64,000 bases of DNA, taken from positions 109,305 through 173,304 of the forward strand of contig DATBLE010000027.1 in NCBI GenBank assembly GCA_036555585.1. Direction: 5' to 3'. Shown here in pieces: positions 51,305 to 59,931 of the stretch. Position numbers and translations under genes: made by a program. Position 1 is the first letter of the stretch. Each line of letters opens with the position of its first letter. Under the pieces are notes generated by a model. That model worked only from the letters and a program-made list of their open reading frames with translations. It ran no database searches and was not told the DNA's origin. Source of the DNA: DATBLE01 sp036555585. Its GTDB lineage: Bacteria > Actinomycetota > Thermoleophilia > Gaiellales > Gaiellaceae.

Positions 51305-53116
51305 TTAGCCCGCGATCAGCTCCAACACCGAGAGCGGTTTCTTGTACGGCGCGACCACGTAGACGCCGGCCGCTCGGTGGCGGGCGGCGGCGAGCAGCTC
51401 GCGCGCGTGCGCGAAGCCGACCTCGGTCTCGCGCGGGCCCGCGTCGCGCAGCCGCTCCTGGAGGTCCTCGGGAACGACGATCCCCGGCACCTCGTTGTGC
51501 AGGCGCAGCGCCAGCCGGTAGCTGGTCAGCGGGAAGATCCCGACGATCACCGGCACCGGTGAGGGGCCGCCGAAGCGGTCGAGGAACCGGTCGAGCTGCT
51601 CGAGGTCGTAGACGATCTGCGTCATCGCGAACCGGGCGCCCGCGTCGACTTTGCGCCGGAAGCGGTCGAGCTCGAGCTCCGGGTCGTCGGCGTTCGGGTT
51701 CAACGCGACGCCGGCGAAGAACGAGGTCGGCGCGTCGATCGCCTTGCCGTTGAAGTTCTCGCCCTGGTTCAGGTGGGAGACCAGGTGCGTCAGCCCGATC
51801 GCGTCGATCTCGTAGACGCCGCCCGATCCGGGGTAGTCGCCGACGTCGGGCGGGTCGCCGGTGACCGCGAGCATGTTGCGGATCCCCTCGGCGTGCGCGC
51901 CGAGCAGGATCGCCTCCAGCCCCATCACGGTGGTGTCGCGGGGCGTCAGGTGCGGGATCGTCTCGATCCCGACGATCCGCTCGATCGCCGCGGAGACGAT
52001 CAGCGGGTTCATCCCGACCCGCGCGGTGGCGTTGTCGTTGACGTCGACGTAGGCCCCGATGCCGGCGTCCCGGATCGCGGCCGCGACCTCGACGAGCCCC
52101 GCGTAGTTGGCGCCGAGTGGCGGGTCGATCTGCACGGAGACGACGAACCGGCCTTCCCGAAGGTCCTCTGCGAGCTGCGTCTCGACCTCGTCCTGATCGA
52201 CCGCCGACGCGAGCTCGCGCTCGGCGACCTCGAGCGGCGCCCGCGGCGCCCGCTGCTCGTCGAGCGCGGCGCGGATGGTCGCGATCTCCGTCGGTGTCGT
52301 GCCGCAGCAGCCGCCGATCACGGTCGCGCCCAGCTCCCGGGCATGGGCGGTGAACTCGGCGAAGTACTCGGGCGACGAGTGCGGGTAGATCACCCGCCCC
52401 CCGGACATGCTGGCGAGCCCGATGTTCGGGAGCGCCGCGAGCGGCAGCGCGGTGCCGCCCATCGCCTGGAGGGCGGTCAGCGCAGAGGCGGGCCCCGCGC
52501 CGTGGTTCGCACCGATCGCCGCGACGTCGAGATCGGCCAGCCGTTCGGCCGCCCGGGCCGCTCCGACGCCGCCGATCGTCTCCGCGTCCTCGCCGAAGGT
52601 CATCAGCGCGACGATCGGCAGGCCCGACACCGACCGGACCGCCTCGATCGCGGTGACGAGCTCCTCCAGGTCGAAGAACGTCTCCACCATGAGCAGGTCG
52701 ACGCCGCGGCCCGCGAGCAGCTCGGCCTGTTCGGCGAAGTGGGGGCCGCGATCCTCCGGCCACGCCTCCTCGCTCTCCCCGAGCGGCCCGATCGAGCCGG
52801 CGACGAAGACCTCGCGGCCCGAGACCTGCCGCGCGTCGCGGGCGAGCTTGACGCCGGCCTCGTTGATCGCGACGAGGTCGTCCTCGAGGTAGCGCGAGGC
52901 GAGCTTCGGCCGGTTCGCCCCGAAGGTGTTGGTCTCGATCAACTCGGCGCCGGCGTGGATGAAGCTCAGGTGCAGCGAGACGACCGTGTCCGGCTCGCGC
53001 ACGTTCGCCTCCTCGGGGCAGCGAAGCCGCGGCGCGGCCGCTGAGACGAGCGGCCCCATCCCCCCGTCGGCGACGATCGGCGGCCCGCTCCGGATCCGGT
53101 CGAGGACGCTCGCCAT
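51305..53116 (-). CDS. Fused homocysteine S-methyltransferase/methylenetetrahydrofolate reductase
   Basis: A 603-residue two-domain enzyme of the YitJ type. The N-terminal half (about 1-290) is a homocysteine methyltransferase barrel with GGMGPL, ETNTFGANR and the zinc motif GGCCGT (Cys270, Cys271). The third zinc ligand is normally a Cys in a GxNCG motif but here is His205 in GANHGAG. The C-terminal half (about 310-600) is a methylenetetrahydrofolate reductase with FVVSVQIDPPLGA, TPRDTTVMGLEAILLGAHA and AVTGDPP. It makes 5-methyl-THF and/or remethylates homocysteine. The start is MASVLDRIRSG. Confidence 0.9.
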   Translation of the reverse strand: MASVLDRIRSGPPIVADGGMGPLVSAAAPRLRCPEEANVREPDTVVSLHLSFIHAGAELIETNTFGANRPKLASRYLEDDLVAINEAGVKLARDARQVSGREVFVAGSIGPLGESEEAWPEDRGPHFAEQAELLAGRGVDLLMVETFFDLEELVTAIEAVRSVSGLPIVALMTFGEDAETIGGVGAARAAERLADLDVAAIGANHGAGPASALTALQAMGGTALPLAALPNIGLASMSGGRVIYPHSSPEYFAEFTAHARELGATVIGGCCGTTPTEIATIRAALDEQRAPRAPLEVAERELASAVDQDEVETQLAEDLREGRFVVSVQIDPPLGANYAGLVEVAAAIRDAGIGAYVDVNDNATARVGMNPLIVSAAIERIVGIETIPHLTPRDTTVMGLEAILLGAHAEGIRNMLAVTGDPPDVGDYPGSGGVYEIDAIGLTHLVSHLNQGENFNGKAIDAPTSFFAGVALNPNADDPELELDRFRRKVDAGARFAMTQIVYDLEQLDRFLDRFGGPSPVPVIVGIFPLTSYRLALRLHNEVPGIVVPEDLQERLRDAGPRETEVGFAHARELLAAARHRAAGVYVVAPYKKPLSVLELIAG

Positions 53117-53170
53117 GGCGTCCCACTGTAGAGACGGTTCGCGCTCATGTGCCTGGGCGGAGCTGCCGAT

Positions 53171-53186
53171 GGAGAGTCGACTCTCC
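53171..53186. promoter_or_regulatory. 16-bp perfect palindrome upstream of the methyltransferase gene
   Basis: GGAGAGTC and GACTCTCC form a perfect palindrome 55 bp before the start of the methyltransferase/reductase gene. It could be a repressor site in the promoter or a hairpin in the leader. I could not match it to a known SAM or SAH riboswitch. Confidence 0.45.
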
Positions 53187-53231
53187 TCTGCAGGGACTGA
53201 CGGCAATCATTCCTGTGGCCCAGGGAGTCGA

Positions 53232-53267
53232 GGCTACGGGGGAGGCCTCGCCGGCTCCCCCGTAGCC
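53232..53267. terminator. Hairpin terminator of the Wzz/BY-kinase gene
   Basis: GGCTACGGGGGAG and CTCCCCCGTAGCC form perfect 13-bp arms around a 10-base loop, seven bases past the stop of the minus-strand kinase gene. There is no U-tract. Confidence 0.65.
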
Positions 53268-53273
53268 CTCGTG

Positions 53274-54890
53274 CTACGACCAGAGCTCCGACTCCTCGCG
53301 GGCGGGGCGGCGTGCTTCGACTCGCGTCTGCTGGTCGGCACGCACGTGCTCGTACCCGTAGGCGTACCCGTAGGCGGCGGTGGTCGCCGCGCCGGTGACG
53401 ACGACCCCGAGCGGTTTCGCCTGGCAGTGCGTCAGTGCCCGCTCGAGCTCGCGCAGCATCGGCCGGCGCACGAGGTTCAGCCGGGTGACGAGGAGCAGCG
53501 CGTCGACCTTCGACGCCAGCGTGAGCGCGTCGCCGATCCCGAGCATCGGCGCCGAGTCGATCAGGACGAGATCCGCGCGGGCGGCGAGATCGGCCAGGAC
53601 CTGCCCGACGGAATCCGAGCCGATGAACTCGCCCGGATTGGGGGGCAGGGTCCCGGCCGGAAGCACACGGAGCATCGTGTGGCACCTGCTCGCACCGTTG
53701 CCCGTCGACGATCCGCCTGGGCCGCTCGCCTGCTCCTCGTCCAGCAGCACGGGAATCAGGGCTTCGCCCAGCGTCACGCGCCCGAGGGCGACGTCGGTCA
53801 GTCCGTCGGCGCCAACGTCGGGGAACAAGGTGCGGAGGTAGGGGTGGCGGAAGTCGAGGTCGACGAGGATCACTTCCCGGCCCGCGCGCGCTGCCGCGAC
53901 GGCGAGGTTGGCGACGGTGGTCGACTTGCCCTCGCCCTCGACGGCGCTCGTCACCATGATCGTCTTCGCCTTACGCTCGACGTTGGCCAGGTCCAGGTTC
54001 GTCCTGAGGATGCGGTACGGCTCGGCGTAGATCGACTCGGGCTCGTCGACGATCGCCAGTCGGCCCGAAGCGCGAAGCGCACGCGGCGGCTGCGGGATCT
54101 GGGCCAGAATCGGTAGGCCGAGCCGCCGGGCGACGCTGTCGGCGGTCCGCACGCGCGTGTCGAGCGCTTCGATCAGGAAGGCCAGCCCGATCCCGAGCAG
54201 GAGCCCGAGTCCGAGGGCCAACGCACCGTTTCGGGCCGGTCGGGGCTGGGTCTGCGAGGCGCCCTGCGCGGGCTTGATCAGCGACGCGTTCGACGTCTGG
54301 AGCGCCTCCATCGTCGCCAGCTGCTGCTCCTTGTCGACCAGGCTGGCGTGCAGAGGAGAGCGCCGGTCGCCCCCCGACTCGAGCGCCCCGATGCGGTCGA
54401 GGACCTCCCGCCGTGCACGCGTGAGGGCGGCCGTGTCGAGCTCGCCGCGGTAGTCGATGTACGCGCGGCCGTAGAGCGTGGCCAGCCGTTCCGCAATCGA
54501 CGGGTGGCGGTTCCAGACGGTAAAGACGAGCAGGTCGGCGCCCTTCTTGACCGAGACTGCAGACGTCGCCAGGAACTCGGCCGGCGTCATGTTCTTAATC
54601 CCGGCACGGGCGGTGGTGCGGCGCGCCACCTCGGGCACCTGGGCGAGGTCTGCCTGGGTCTGGGCGAGGCGCGCCGGGTCGCCGGCCAGGGACTGGTCGT
54701 TGGAGTTGTTCAACAGCGCAGCGAGGTTCTGGCGGCTCAGCAGCACCTCCGCCGACGCCTGGTAGCGCGGCGTCTGGAGCAGCGAGAGGGCGATCGCCAC
54801 CGCGGGCACGATCACCAGCGCCAGCAGGACGAGCCACTTCCTGCGGCGGAGGGCGGCGACGTAGTCGTGCAACGACGACCCGTCGTGCAT
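53274..54890 (-). CDS. Polysaccharide co-polymerase with BY-kinase (Wzz-CpsD fusion)
   Basis: A 538-residue membrane protein. An N-terminal Wzz domain has helices near LVLLALVIVPAVAIALSLL and GALALGLGLLLGIGLAFLIEAL bounding a coiled periplasmic loop. A cytoplasmic tyrosine kinase follows, with Walker A SAVEGEGKSTT, Walker A' VILVDLDFRHP and Walker B VLIDSAPMLG. A Tyr cluster (AYGYAYGYEHV) near the C terminus is the usual autophosphorylation tail. It controls chain length and export of surface polysaccharide. ATG 54890 is chosen; TTG 54926 is an alternative. Confidence 0.9.
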   Translation of the reverse strand: MHDGSSLHDYVAALRRRKWLVLLALVIVPAVAIALSLLQTPRYQASAEVLLSRQNLAALLNNSNDQSLAGDPARLAQTQADLAQVPEVARRTTARAGIKNMTPAEFLATSAVSVKKGADLLVFTVWNRHPSIAERLATLYGRAYIDYRGELDTAALTRARREVLDRIGALESGGDRRSPLHASLVDKEQQLATMEALQTSNASLIKPAQGASQTQPRPARNGALALGLGLLLGIGLAFLIEALDTRVRTADSVARRLGLPILAQIPQPPRALRASGRLAIVDEPESIYAEPYRILRTNLDLANVERKAKTIMVTSAVEGEGKSTTVANLAVAAARAGREVILVDLDFRHPYLRTLFPDVGADGLTDVALGRVTLGEALIPVLLDEEQASGPGGSSTGNGASRCHTMLRVLPAGTLPPNPGEFIGSDSVGQVLADLAARADLVLIDSAPMLGIGDALTLASKVDALLLVTRLNLVRRPMLRELERALTHCQAKPLGVVVTGAATTAAYGYAYGYEHVRADQQTRVEARRPAREESELWS

Positions 54891-55076
54891 CAGCAGATCA
54901 CCGCCATCCGGACCGAGTGCCGACAACGCGGCCGACCCCTCGGCACTCCCCCGTGCTGCAAGCCGTTCCCCTTCCCGTCTCTCCCCGACCGGTAATGGGC
55001 AAGTCCCATCCTAGTAGCCCCGGAGCAAAGCGTGAAGAGGCAATCGGCAAAGCTGGTCCTCGTCCACCGCAGGCCG

Positions 55077-55105
55077 TTGAAGTCCGAAAAAGCCCGCTCT
55101 ACGAT
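55077..55105 (+). promoter_or_regulatory. Candidate housekeeping promoter
   Basis: TTGAAG and TACGAT are separated by exactly 17 bp, 36 bp before the GTG of the first coiled-coil gene. Confidence 0.55.
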
Positions 55106-55140
55106 CAGATGATGTACGAGCTATCGCGAATCGGCGGCAG

Positions 55141-55734
55141 GTGATTCCCGTTCTCGTCGGCATCGGGGTCGCACTCGTGGCGGCGATCGTCGTCGGGCTG
55201 GTCGTGGCCACCCGGAGAGCTCGAACCTCGTCCGCGCGCAAGCCCGCCCCGGCGCCCGCCGCAGGCGCGCCAGGCCCCGACCCGCGCGCGGTGGCGGTCA
55301 TCCGCGACGCGGAGCGCGCGCTCACCGAGGCGAGGCGCCGCGCGGCCGCGATCGTCGAGGAGGCCGAAGCGAAGGCAGCCCAGATCGCCGCCGACGCCGA
55401 GGCGGCGCGCGAGGAGGTGCTGGCCCAGGCGCGGCAGGAAGCCGGCCGCGAGGCCGCCGAGATCCGCCAGGACGCCAAGCTCACGGCGCGTTCCATCCTC
55501 GAGGAGGCCGCGGCAAAGGCGCGCGAGGTCGCCGCTGCCGCCGAGATCGACCGCGCCCGGAGCGAACGCGCGCTGGTGCACGAGCACGAGCTGGCGGCCG
55601 GCGTTCGCCGCGAGCTGACCGAGATGGTTCGCAACCTGCTCGACGAGGTCGAGCGCGGCCTGGAGACGACCGACACGAACGGCCAGGCTTCGGGCGGACA
55701 CGAGGAATCGCCGCCCGTCCGCGGCGCGGAGTAG
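55141..55734 (+). CDS. Membrane-anchored coiled-coil protein 1 of polysaccharide locus
   Basis: A 197-residue protein. An N-terminal transmembrane helix (VLVGIGVALVAAIVVGLVVA) is followed by a Pro/Ala linker. A long heptad-repeat coiled coil then spans about residues 50-165 (VIRDAERALTEARRRAAAIVEEAEAKAA), resembling ATP-synthase b or DivIVA helices. It ends with ELTEMVRNLLDEVERGLE, a motif echoed in the two following proteins. It is probably a cytoplasmic scaffold at the membrane. The start is GTG. Confidence 0.7.
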   Translation: MIPVLVGIGVALVAAIVVGLVVATRRARTSSARKPAPAPAAGAPGPDPRAVAVIRDAERALTEARRRAAAIVEEAEAKAAQIAADAEAAREEVLAQARQEAGREAAEIRQDAKLTARSILEEAAAKAREVAAAAEIDRARSERALVHEHELAAGVRRELTEMVRNLLDEVERGLETTDTNGQASGGHEESPPVRGAE

Positions 55735-55776
55735 CCCGCACCGGCGCAGCCTTTTCGAACTAGACCAAGAGACCCA

Positions 55777-55805
55777 TTGCAGACAGGCCGAGGCGCGCAC
55801 ACAAT
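55777..55805 (+). promoter_or_regulatory. Candidate promoter, leaderless
   Basis: TTGCAG and CACAAT are 17 bp apart, and the ATG of the DivIVA-like gene lies seven bases past the -10, so the mRNA probably begins at the start codon. Confidence 0.45.
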
Positions 55806-55811
55806 CAGACC

Positions 55812-56333
55812 ATGGCCGACGATTCCTCGACCGCGCGCACGACGGCTTCGCTGCCCGTCGTCAGGCGCGGCTACGACTGTGACGCGACGAACTCGCTCGT
55901 CGACGAGCTCCAGGCTCGTCTGACCATGGCGCTCGCGGAGCGCAACGCCGTACGGATTCGGATCGCCGAGCTGGAGCAGCAGGTGATCGAAGCCGACACC
56001 CGCAAGCAGGCTGTCGCCGAGGCGCTCGTGCTCGCGAGCCGGTACCGGACCGAGAGCGAGCGCGAGACGGTCGAGCTCCAGTCGGAGAGCCGCCGGAGAG
56101 CGGACGAGATCGTGCGGGCGGCAAGGACAGAGGCCGAGCGGATCGTCGAGGCGGCCAGGGTGAGGTCCGGCAATCTCGAGGACGAGCTGCGGACCGCGGG
56201 CGTGCTCGCCGAGCAGACCCACGCGCAGCTCGCCGCGTTCCTGGAGTCGCTCCGCCGTCTCGACGCGAACGGCGGTAACGGCGACGGGTGGGGGATTCCG
56301 ACCGACCAGCCTGCCGGGGCGTTCGCCGACTAA
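55812..56333 (+). CDS. DivIVA-like coiled-coil protein 2
   Basis: A 173-residue soluble protein. The N-terminal LPVVRRGYDCDATNSLVDELQARL matches the membrane-curvature-binding start of DivIVA-domain proteins. A coiled coil follows (AERNAVRIRIAELEQQVIEA, SRRRADEIVRAARTEAERI), ending with EQTHAQLAAFLESLRRLD. DivIVA proteins mark poles and septa in actinobacteria. Placement in a polysaccharide locus suggests spatial control of synthesis. Confidence 0.75.
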   Translation: MADDSSTARTTASLPVVRRGYDCDATNSLVDELQARLTMALAERNAVRIRIAELEQQVIEADTRKQAVAEALVLASRYRTESERETVELQSESRRRADEIVRAARTEAERIVEAARVRSGNLEDELRTAGVLAEQTHAQLAAFLESLRRLDANGGNGDGWGIPTDQPAGAFAD

Positions 56334-56477
56334 ACCACTTCGTCGCGACGTGCCCTCGTCTTTTCGACGCGGTTTCCGCCGCGTGGGCCCGAGTAGTGCG
56401 CTCGGACACGAGACGCGCTAACGTGCGCGAATGAAAGAGCCTGCAGAGAGGCGAATTCTGGAAAGGGAGGGGGAGGC

Positions 56478-57116
56478 GTGATCTTCCGCGTCCTCGGTTC
56501 GGCCGCGGCCGTCCTGGCGGTTTTCGCAGCTTGGCCCTTCAGGCGCGGCACGCCGCGTCCGGCCGAGCGCACCGACGCCGGCCAGTCGACCGATCTCGAC
56601 GGACGCGACTGGATCTACGGCGACGGGCCGACGCGAAAGGGCGCGGGGCGCGCTGCGACCCCGGTCCCGGAGACGACCCCCTCCGGTCCCGAGCCCGCCG
56701 CAGAGGACGACGGCGCGACCAGGGAGCAGCTGCTCGAGGAGACGCGGCAGCGGGCGGAGCTCGAGGCGAGGGCGATCGTGGAACGGGCCGAGCAGGCGGC
56801 CCGCGAGATCGTCGCCGCGGCCGGACCGGCAGAAGGCGAGACGAAGACGGAAACGGACGATCCCGCCGGAGACGGGGTGGTCGACGAGGGCGAGGAGCGG
56901 GCACGCGAGCTGCTCGCCGCCGCCAGGGCTGCCGAGGCTCGGGTCGCGAACGAAGCCGGGCGCGCCGGCGCGCTGCTGCTGGAGGAGCGGGCAAAGCTGG
57001 CAGCCTTCCTCCGGGAATTGCTCGAGGAGGTCGAAGGTGGAGGCGCGCTCGGGCCCCAGGTCGTCGACCTGGAACAGGCGCGAGAGCTCAAGAAGAGCGT
57101 CGGCAACAGCGAGTAG
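56478..57116 (+). CDS. Membrane-anchored coiled-coil protein 3
   Basis: A 212-residue protein. A short N-terminal hydrophobic segment (FRVLGSAAAVLAVFAAWPF) is followed by an acidic/Pro linker. Two coiled-coil blocks follow (EETRQRAELEARAIVERAEQAAREI and EERARELLAAARAAEARVANEAG), then AKLAAFLRELLEEVEGG. The GTG has GGGAGGGGGAGG just upstream. It shares architecture and end motif with coiled-coil protein 1. Confidence 0.7.
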   Translation: MIFRVLGSAAAVLAVFAAWPFRRGTPRPAERTDAGQSTDLDGRDWIYGDGPTRKGAGRAATPVPETTPSGPEPAAEDDGATREQLLEETRQRAELEARAIVERAEQAAREIVAAAGPAEGETKTETDDPAGDGVVDEGEERARELLAAARAAEARVANEAGRAGALLLEERAKLAAFLRELLEEVEGGGALGPQVVDLEQARELKKSVGNSE

Positions 57117-57236
57117 CGAATCGCGGAAAGGGCGGCCCAAAGAAACCTGATTTGCCTCCCGGGGACATCCGCGTTTAAATCCAGGTTCGAAGGTACGGTT
57201 CCGCGGGAATGGGGAACACGGCCGGGGGAGGGAGAA

Positions 57237-58811
57237 ATGTACGTCGTGGGGAGGCTGCGGCAGCAACGGGGAGATCCGTCGGGCCCGACTGACGTCGGGT
57301 TGGAGCCGCTGTGGCCTAACGCCGACGAACAGGTCGCCGACGAGGAGCAGAGGCTGCTCTCGGCGGTCGACACGCGGACGCGCGAGCTGATCGAGGCGCG
57401 GCGGGGGACGCACGGCCGGAGCTGGCTGATCCGCAGGTGGCTGGTGGCCGCCGACGTGATCGCGCTGACGGCAGCATTCCTGCTCGCGGTCGGCCTCACG
57501 CAGAACTTCGAGCGCTCGGCCTGGGTTGCCCTGGCGATCTTCGCCGCGTCGCTCGGGATCTGGGTGGCAGCGGCCAAGCTGCTCGGGCTGTACGACCGCG
57601 ACGACCGCGGGATGGACTACTCGACGGTCGACGACGTCCTCCACGTCTTCCTGCTCGTCACCGTCGGCGCCCTCGTGCTCAGCCTGACGACGGGCTACAC
57701 GGACTCGAGCATGGCGCGGGTCCTGCTCTTCTGGGGACTCGGCGTCACGTTCGTCCTCGGGGGACGGGCGGCGGTGCGCGCGCTGTCGCACAAGAGCCGC
57801 TCGTACGTCCAGAACACTGTCATCGTCGGAGCCGGGGAGACGGGCCAGCTCGTTGCCAGGAAGCTGCTCCAGCATCCGGAGTACGGGATCAACCTGGTCG
57901 GCTTCGTCGACGCCGAGCCGAAGGCGCGAAGGGCGGATCTTCGCGATCTCGTCGTCCTCGGCGGGCTCGAGGACCTGCCGGAGATCGTTCGCGTCCTGGG
58001 GGTCGAGCGGGTGATCATCGCGTTCCTCCGCGAGGACACCGCGAAGACGCTGGAGCTGGTCCGCATGCTCAAGAACTACGAGGTGCACATCGACATCGTC
58101 CCCAGGCTGTTCGAGGTCGTCGGTCCGAACGTGGACGTGCACACGCTCGAGGGGCTGCCGCTGCTCGGTCTGCCGACGCCGAAGATGAGCCCGTCCTCGC
58201 GCATGCTCAAGCGCGGGCTGGACATCGTCGGAGCGAGCGTGGCGCTCGTGCTGACCGCGCCCTTCTTCCTGGTGATCAGCCTCGCGATCTGGTGGGACAC
58301 CGGCGGGCCGATTCTCTTCCGGCAGGTGCGGCTGGGCGGCGGCATGAAGGAGTTCACGATCCTGAAGTTCAGGACGATGAAGCAGGGAACCGGCGACGCC
58401 GAGCACCGGGAGGCGGTGAAGAGCGGTCTCAACGGCGACGCCCCGGAGGGCTCCAACGGCCTGTACAAGGCCGAGCAGTCCCACGCGGTCACCCGTGCGG
58501 GCGGCTGGCTTCGGAAGACGAGCCTCGACGAGCTGCCGCAGCTGATCAACATCCTCCGCGGCGAGATGTCGCTGGTCGGGCCCCGGCCGAGCCTGCCCTA
58601 CGAGGTCGACCACTTCGCCCCGCACCACTTCGAGCGCTTCCTCGTCCCCGCCGGGCTCACCGGCCTGTGGCAGGTGACGGCGCGGGCCCAGACGTCCTGG
58701 GCGGAGGCGCTCGACATGGACGTCGCCTACGTGCGCGGCTGGTCGTTCGGCCTCGACTTCTGGCTGCTCTGCCGGACGCCCTTCCAGGCCTACCGGCTGA
58801 AGACCCGCTGA
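57237..58811 (+). CDS. Polyprenyl glycosylphosphotransferase (WcaJ/WbaP type)
   Basis: A 524-residue initiating enzyme for surface polysaccharide. The N-terminal membrane region (about residues 66-185) and a CoA-binding-like Rossmann domain (VIVGAGETGQLVARKL, 195-210) precede the catalytic domain. That domain has RGLDIVGASVALVL, KFRTM (377-381), SLDELPQLINIL (429-440) and GEMSLVGPRP (442-451). It transfers a sugar-1-phosphate to undecaprenyl phosphate. The ATG is preceded by GGGGGAGGGAG. Confidence 0.92.
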   Translation: MYVVGRLRQQRGDPSGPTDVGLEPLWPNADEQVADEEQRLLSAVDTRTRELIEARRGTHGRSWLIRRWLVAADVIALTAAFLLAVGLTQNFERSAWVALAIFAASLGIWVAAAKLLGLYDRDDRGMDYSTVDDVLHVFLLVTVGALVLSLTTGYTDSSMARVLLFWGLGVTFVLGGRAAVRALSHKSRSYVQNTVIVGAGETGQLVARKLLQHPEYGINLVGFVDAEPKARRADLRDLVVLGGLEDLPEIVRVLGVERVIIAFLREDTAKTLELVRMLKNYEVHIDIVPRLFEVVGPNVDVHTLEGLPLLGLPTPKMSPSSRMLKRGLDIVGASVALVLTAPFFLVISLAIWWDTGGPILFRQVRLGGGMKEFTILKFRTMKQGTGDAEHREAVKSGLNGDAPEGSNGLYKAEQSHAVTRAGGWLRKTSLDELPQLINILRGEMSLVGPRPSLPYEVDHFAPHHFERFLVPAGLTGLWQVTARAQTSWAEALDMDVAYVRGWSFGLDFWLLCRTPFQAYRLKTR

Positions 58812-58824
58812 CGGGGGCCTCGCC

Positions 58825-59931
58825 CTAGGCGGCGGCCTGCGCGGCGCCGAGGGCCTCGGCGACCGATTCGATCTCGTCCTGCCGGAGCTCGGGGAACATC
58901 GGCAGCGAGAGGAGTTCTTCGGCCCACCGCTCGGTGACCTGGAACCGCTCGGGCTCGAGCCCGAGCTGCTCCAGCGCCGGCTGCCGGGCCAGCGGGATCG
59001 GGTAGTGCATGCCGGCCGCGATGCCGCGGGCGCTCAGCTCCGCTCTGAGGCTCTCCCGCTCCGACGAGCGGACGACGTAGAGGTGGAAGACGTGCTCGGC
59101 CCACGGGGCGGTCTCGGGCAGGCGTAGTCCGCAGCCGGCCAGGGCGGCCCCGTACGCCCCGGCGTTGGCCCGGCGGAGCTCGTTCCAGCGATCGAGGTGC
59201 GCGAGCTTCACGCGCAGCACGGCCGCCTGGATCGTGTCCAGCCGCTCGTTCCAGCCCTGGACCGTGTGCAGGTACTTGCGCGACTGGCCGAGGTCGCGGA
59301 GCAGGCGGACGCGCTCGGCGATCTCGTCGTCGTCGGTCGTCAGCGCCCCGGCGTCGCCATAGGCGCCCAGGTTCTTGCCCGGGTAGAAGCTGAACGCCGC
59401 GACGCGGCCCAGGCCTCCCGTCCGCCTGCCCTTGTAGCGGGCGCCGTGCGCCTGGCAGGCGTCCTCCACGAGCGCGAGGTCGTGCGCGCGGCAGAGCTTG
59501 AGCAACGGGTCGACGTCGGCGGGCTGCCCGTAGAGGTGCACCGCCACGATCGCCCGCGTCCGCGGCGTGACGGCGGCCGCGACGGCGTCCACGTCGAGCG
59601 TCGCCGTGTCCTCGGTGCAGTCGACGAGCACGGGCATCGCTCCGAGCCGCAGCACGGGCAGCACGCTGGCGATGAACGTGTTCGCTGGCACGATCACCTC
59701 GTCGCCCTCGCCGACGTCGAGCGCTTCGAGCGCGAGCTGGACGGCCGCGGTCCCGGAGCCCACTCCCACGCAGTGGCGCGTGTCGCAGTAGCCCGCGAAC
59801 TCCTCCTCGAACCGCCGCAGCTCCTCGCCGAGGATGTAGTCGGTCGAGGCCACGGCCCTCAGCAGCGCCGCATCGATCTCGCCCTTGATCGATCGATACT
59901 GGCGGTCGAGGTCGACGAGGGGGATCGTCAA
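58825..59931 (-). CDS. DegT/DnrJ-family sugar aminotransferase (WlbC/WbpE-like)
   Basis: A 368-residue PLP enzyme. PLVDLDRQYRSIKGEID starts the fold, VEDACQAHG holds Asp157 and SFYPGKNLGAYGDAGAL holds the PLP-binding Lys186. It would aminate a keto-sugar nucleotide. TTG start in a TTGA overlap with the dehydrogenase stop; the longer frame reads into that gene. Together with the dehydrogenase and acetyltransferase upstream it matches the enzymes making UDP-2,3-diacetamido-2,3-dideoxy-glucuronate, though other 3-amino sugars are possible. Confidence 0.9.
   Translation of the reverse strand: MTIPLVDLDRQYRSIKGEIDAALLRAVASTDYILGEELRRFEEEFAGYCDTRHCVGVGSGTAAVQLALEALDVGEGDEVIVPANTFIASVLPVLRLGAMPVLVDCTEDTATLDVDAVAAAVTPRTRAIVAVHLYGQPADVDPLLKLCRAHDLALVEDACQAHGARYKGRRTGGLGRVAAFSFYPGKNLGAYGDAGALTTDDDEIAERVRLLRDLGQSRKYLHTVQGWNERLDTIQAAVLRVKLAHLDRWNELRRANAGAYGAALAGCGLRLPETAPWAEHVFHLYVVRSSERESLRAELSARGIAAGMHYPIPLARQPALEQLGLEPERFQVTERWAEELLSLPMFPELRQDEIESVAEALGAAQAAA

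Noticed and set aside
53117..53230. A SAM or SAH riboswitch before the methyltransferase/reductase gene
   Set aside because: A 16-bp palindrome is present, but I could not match the conserved core of any known SAM/SAH class.
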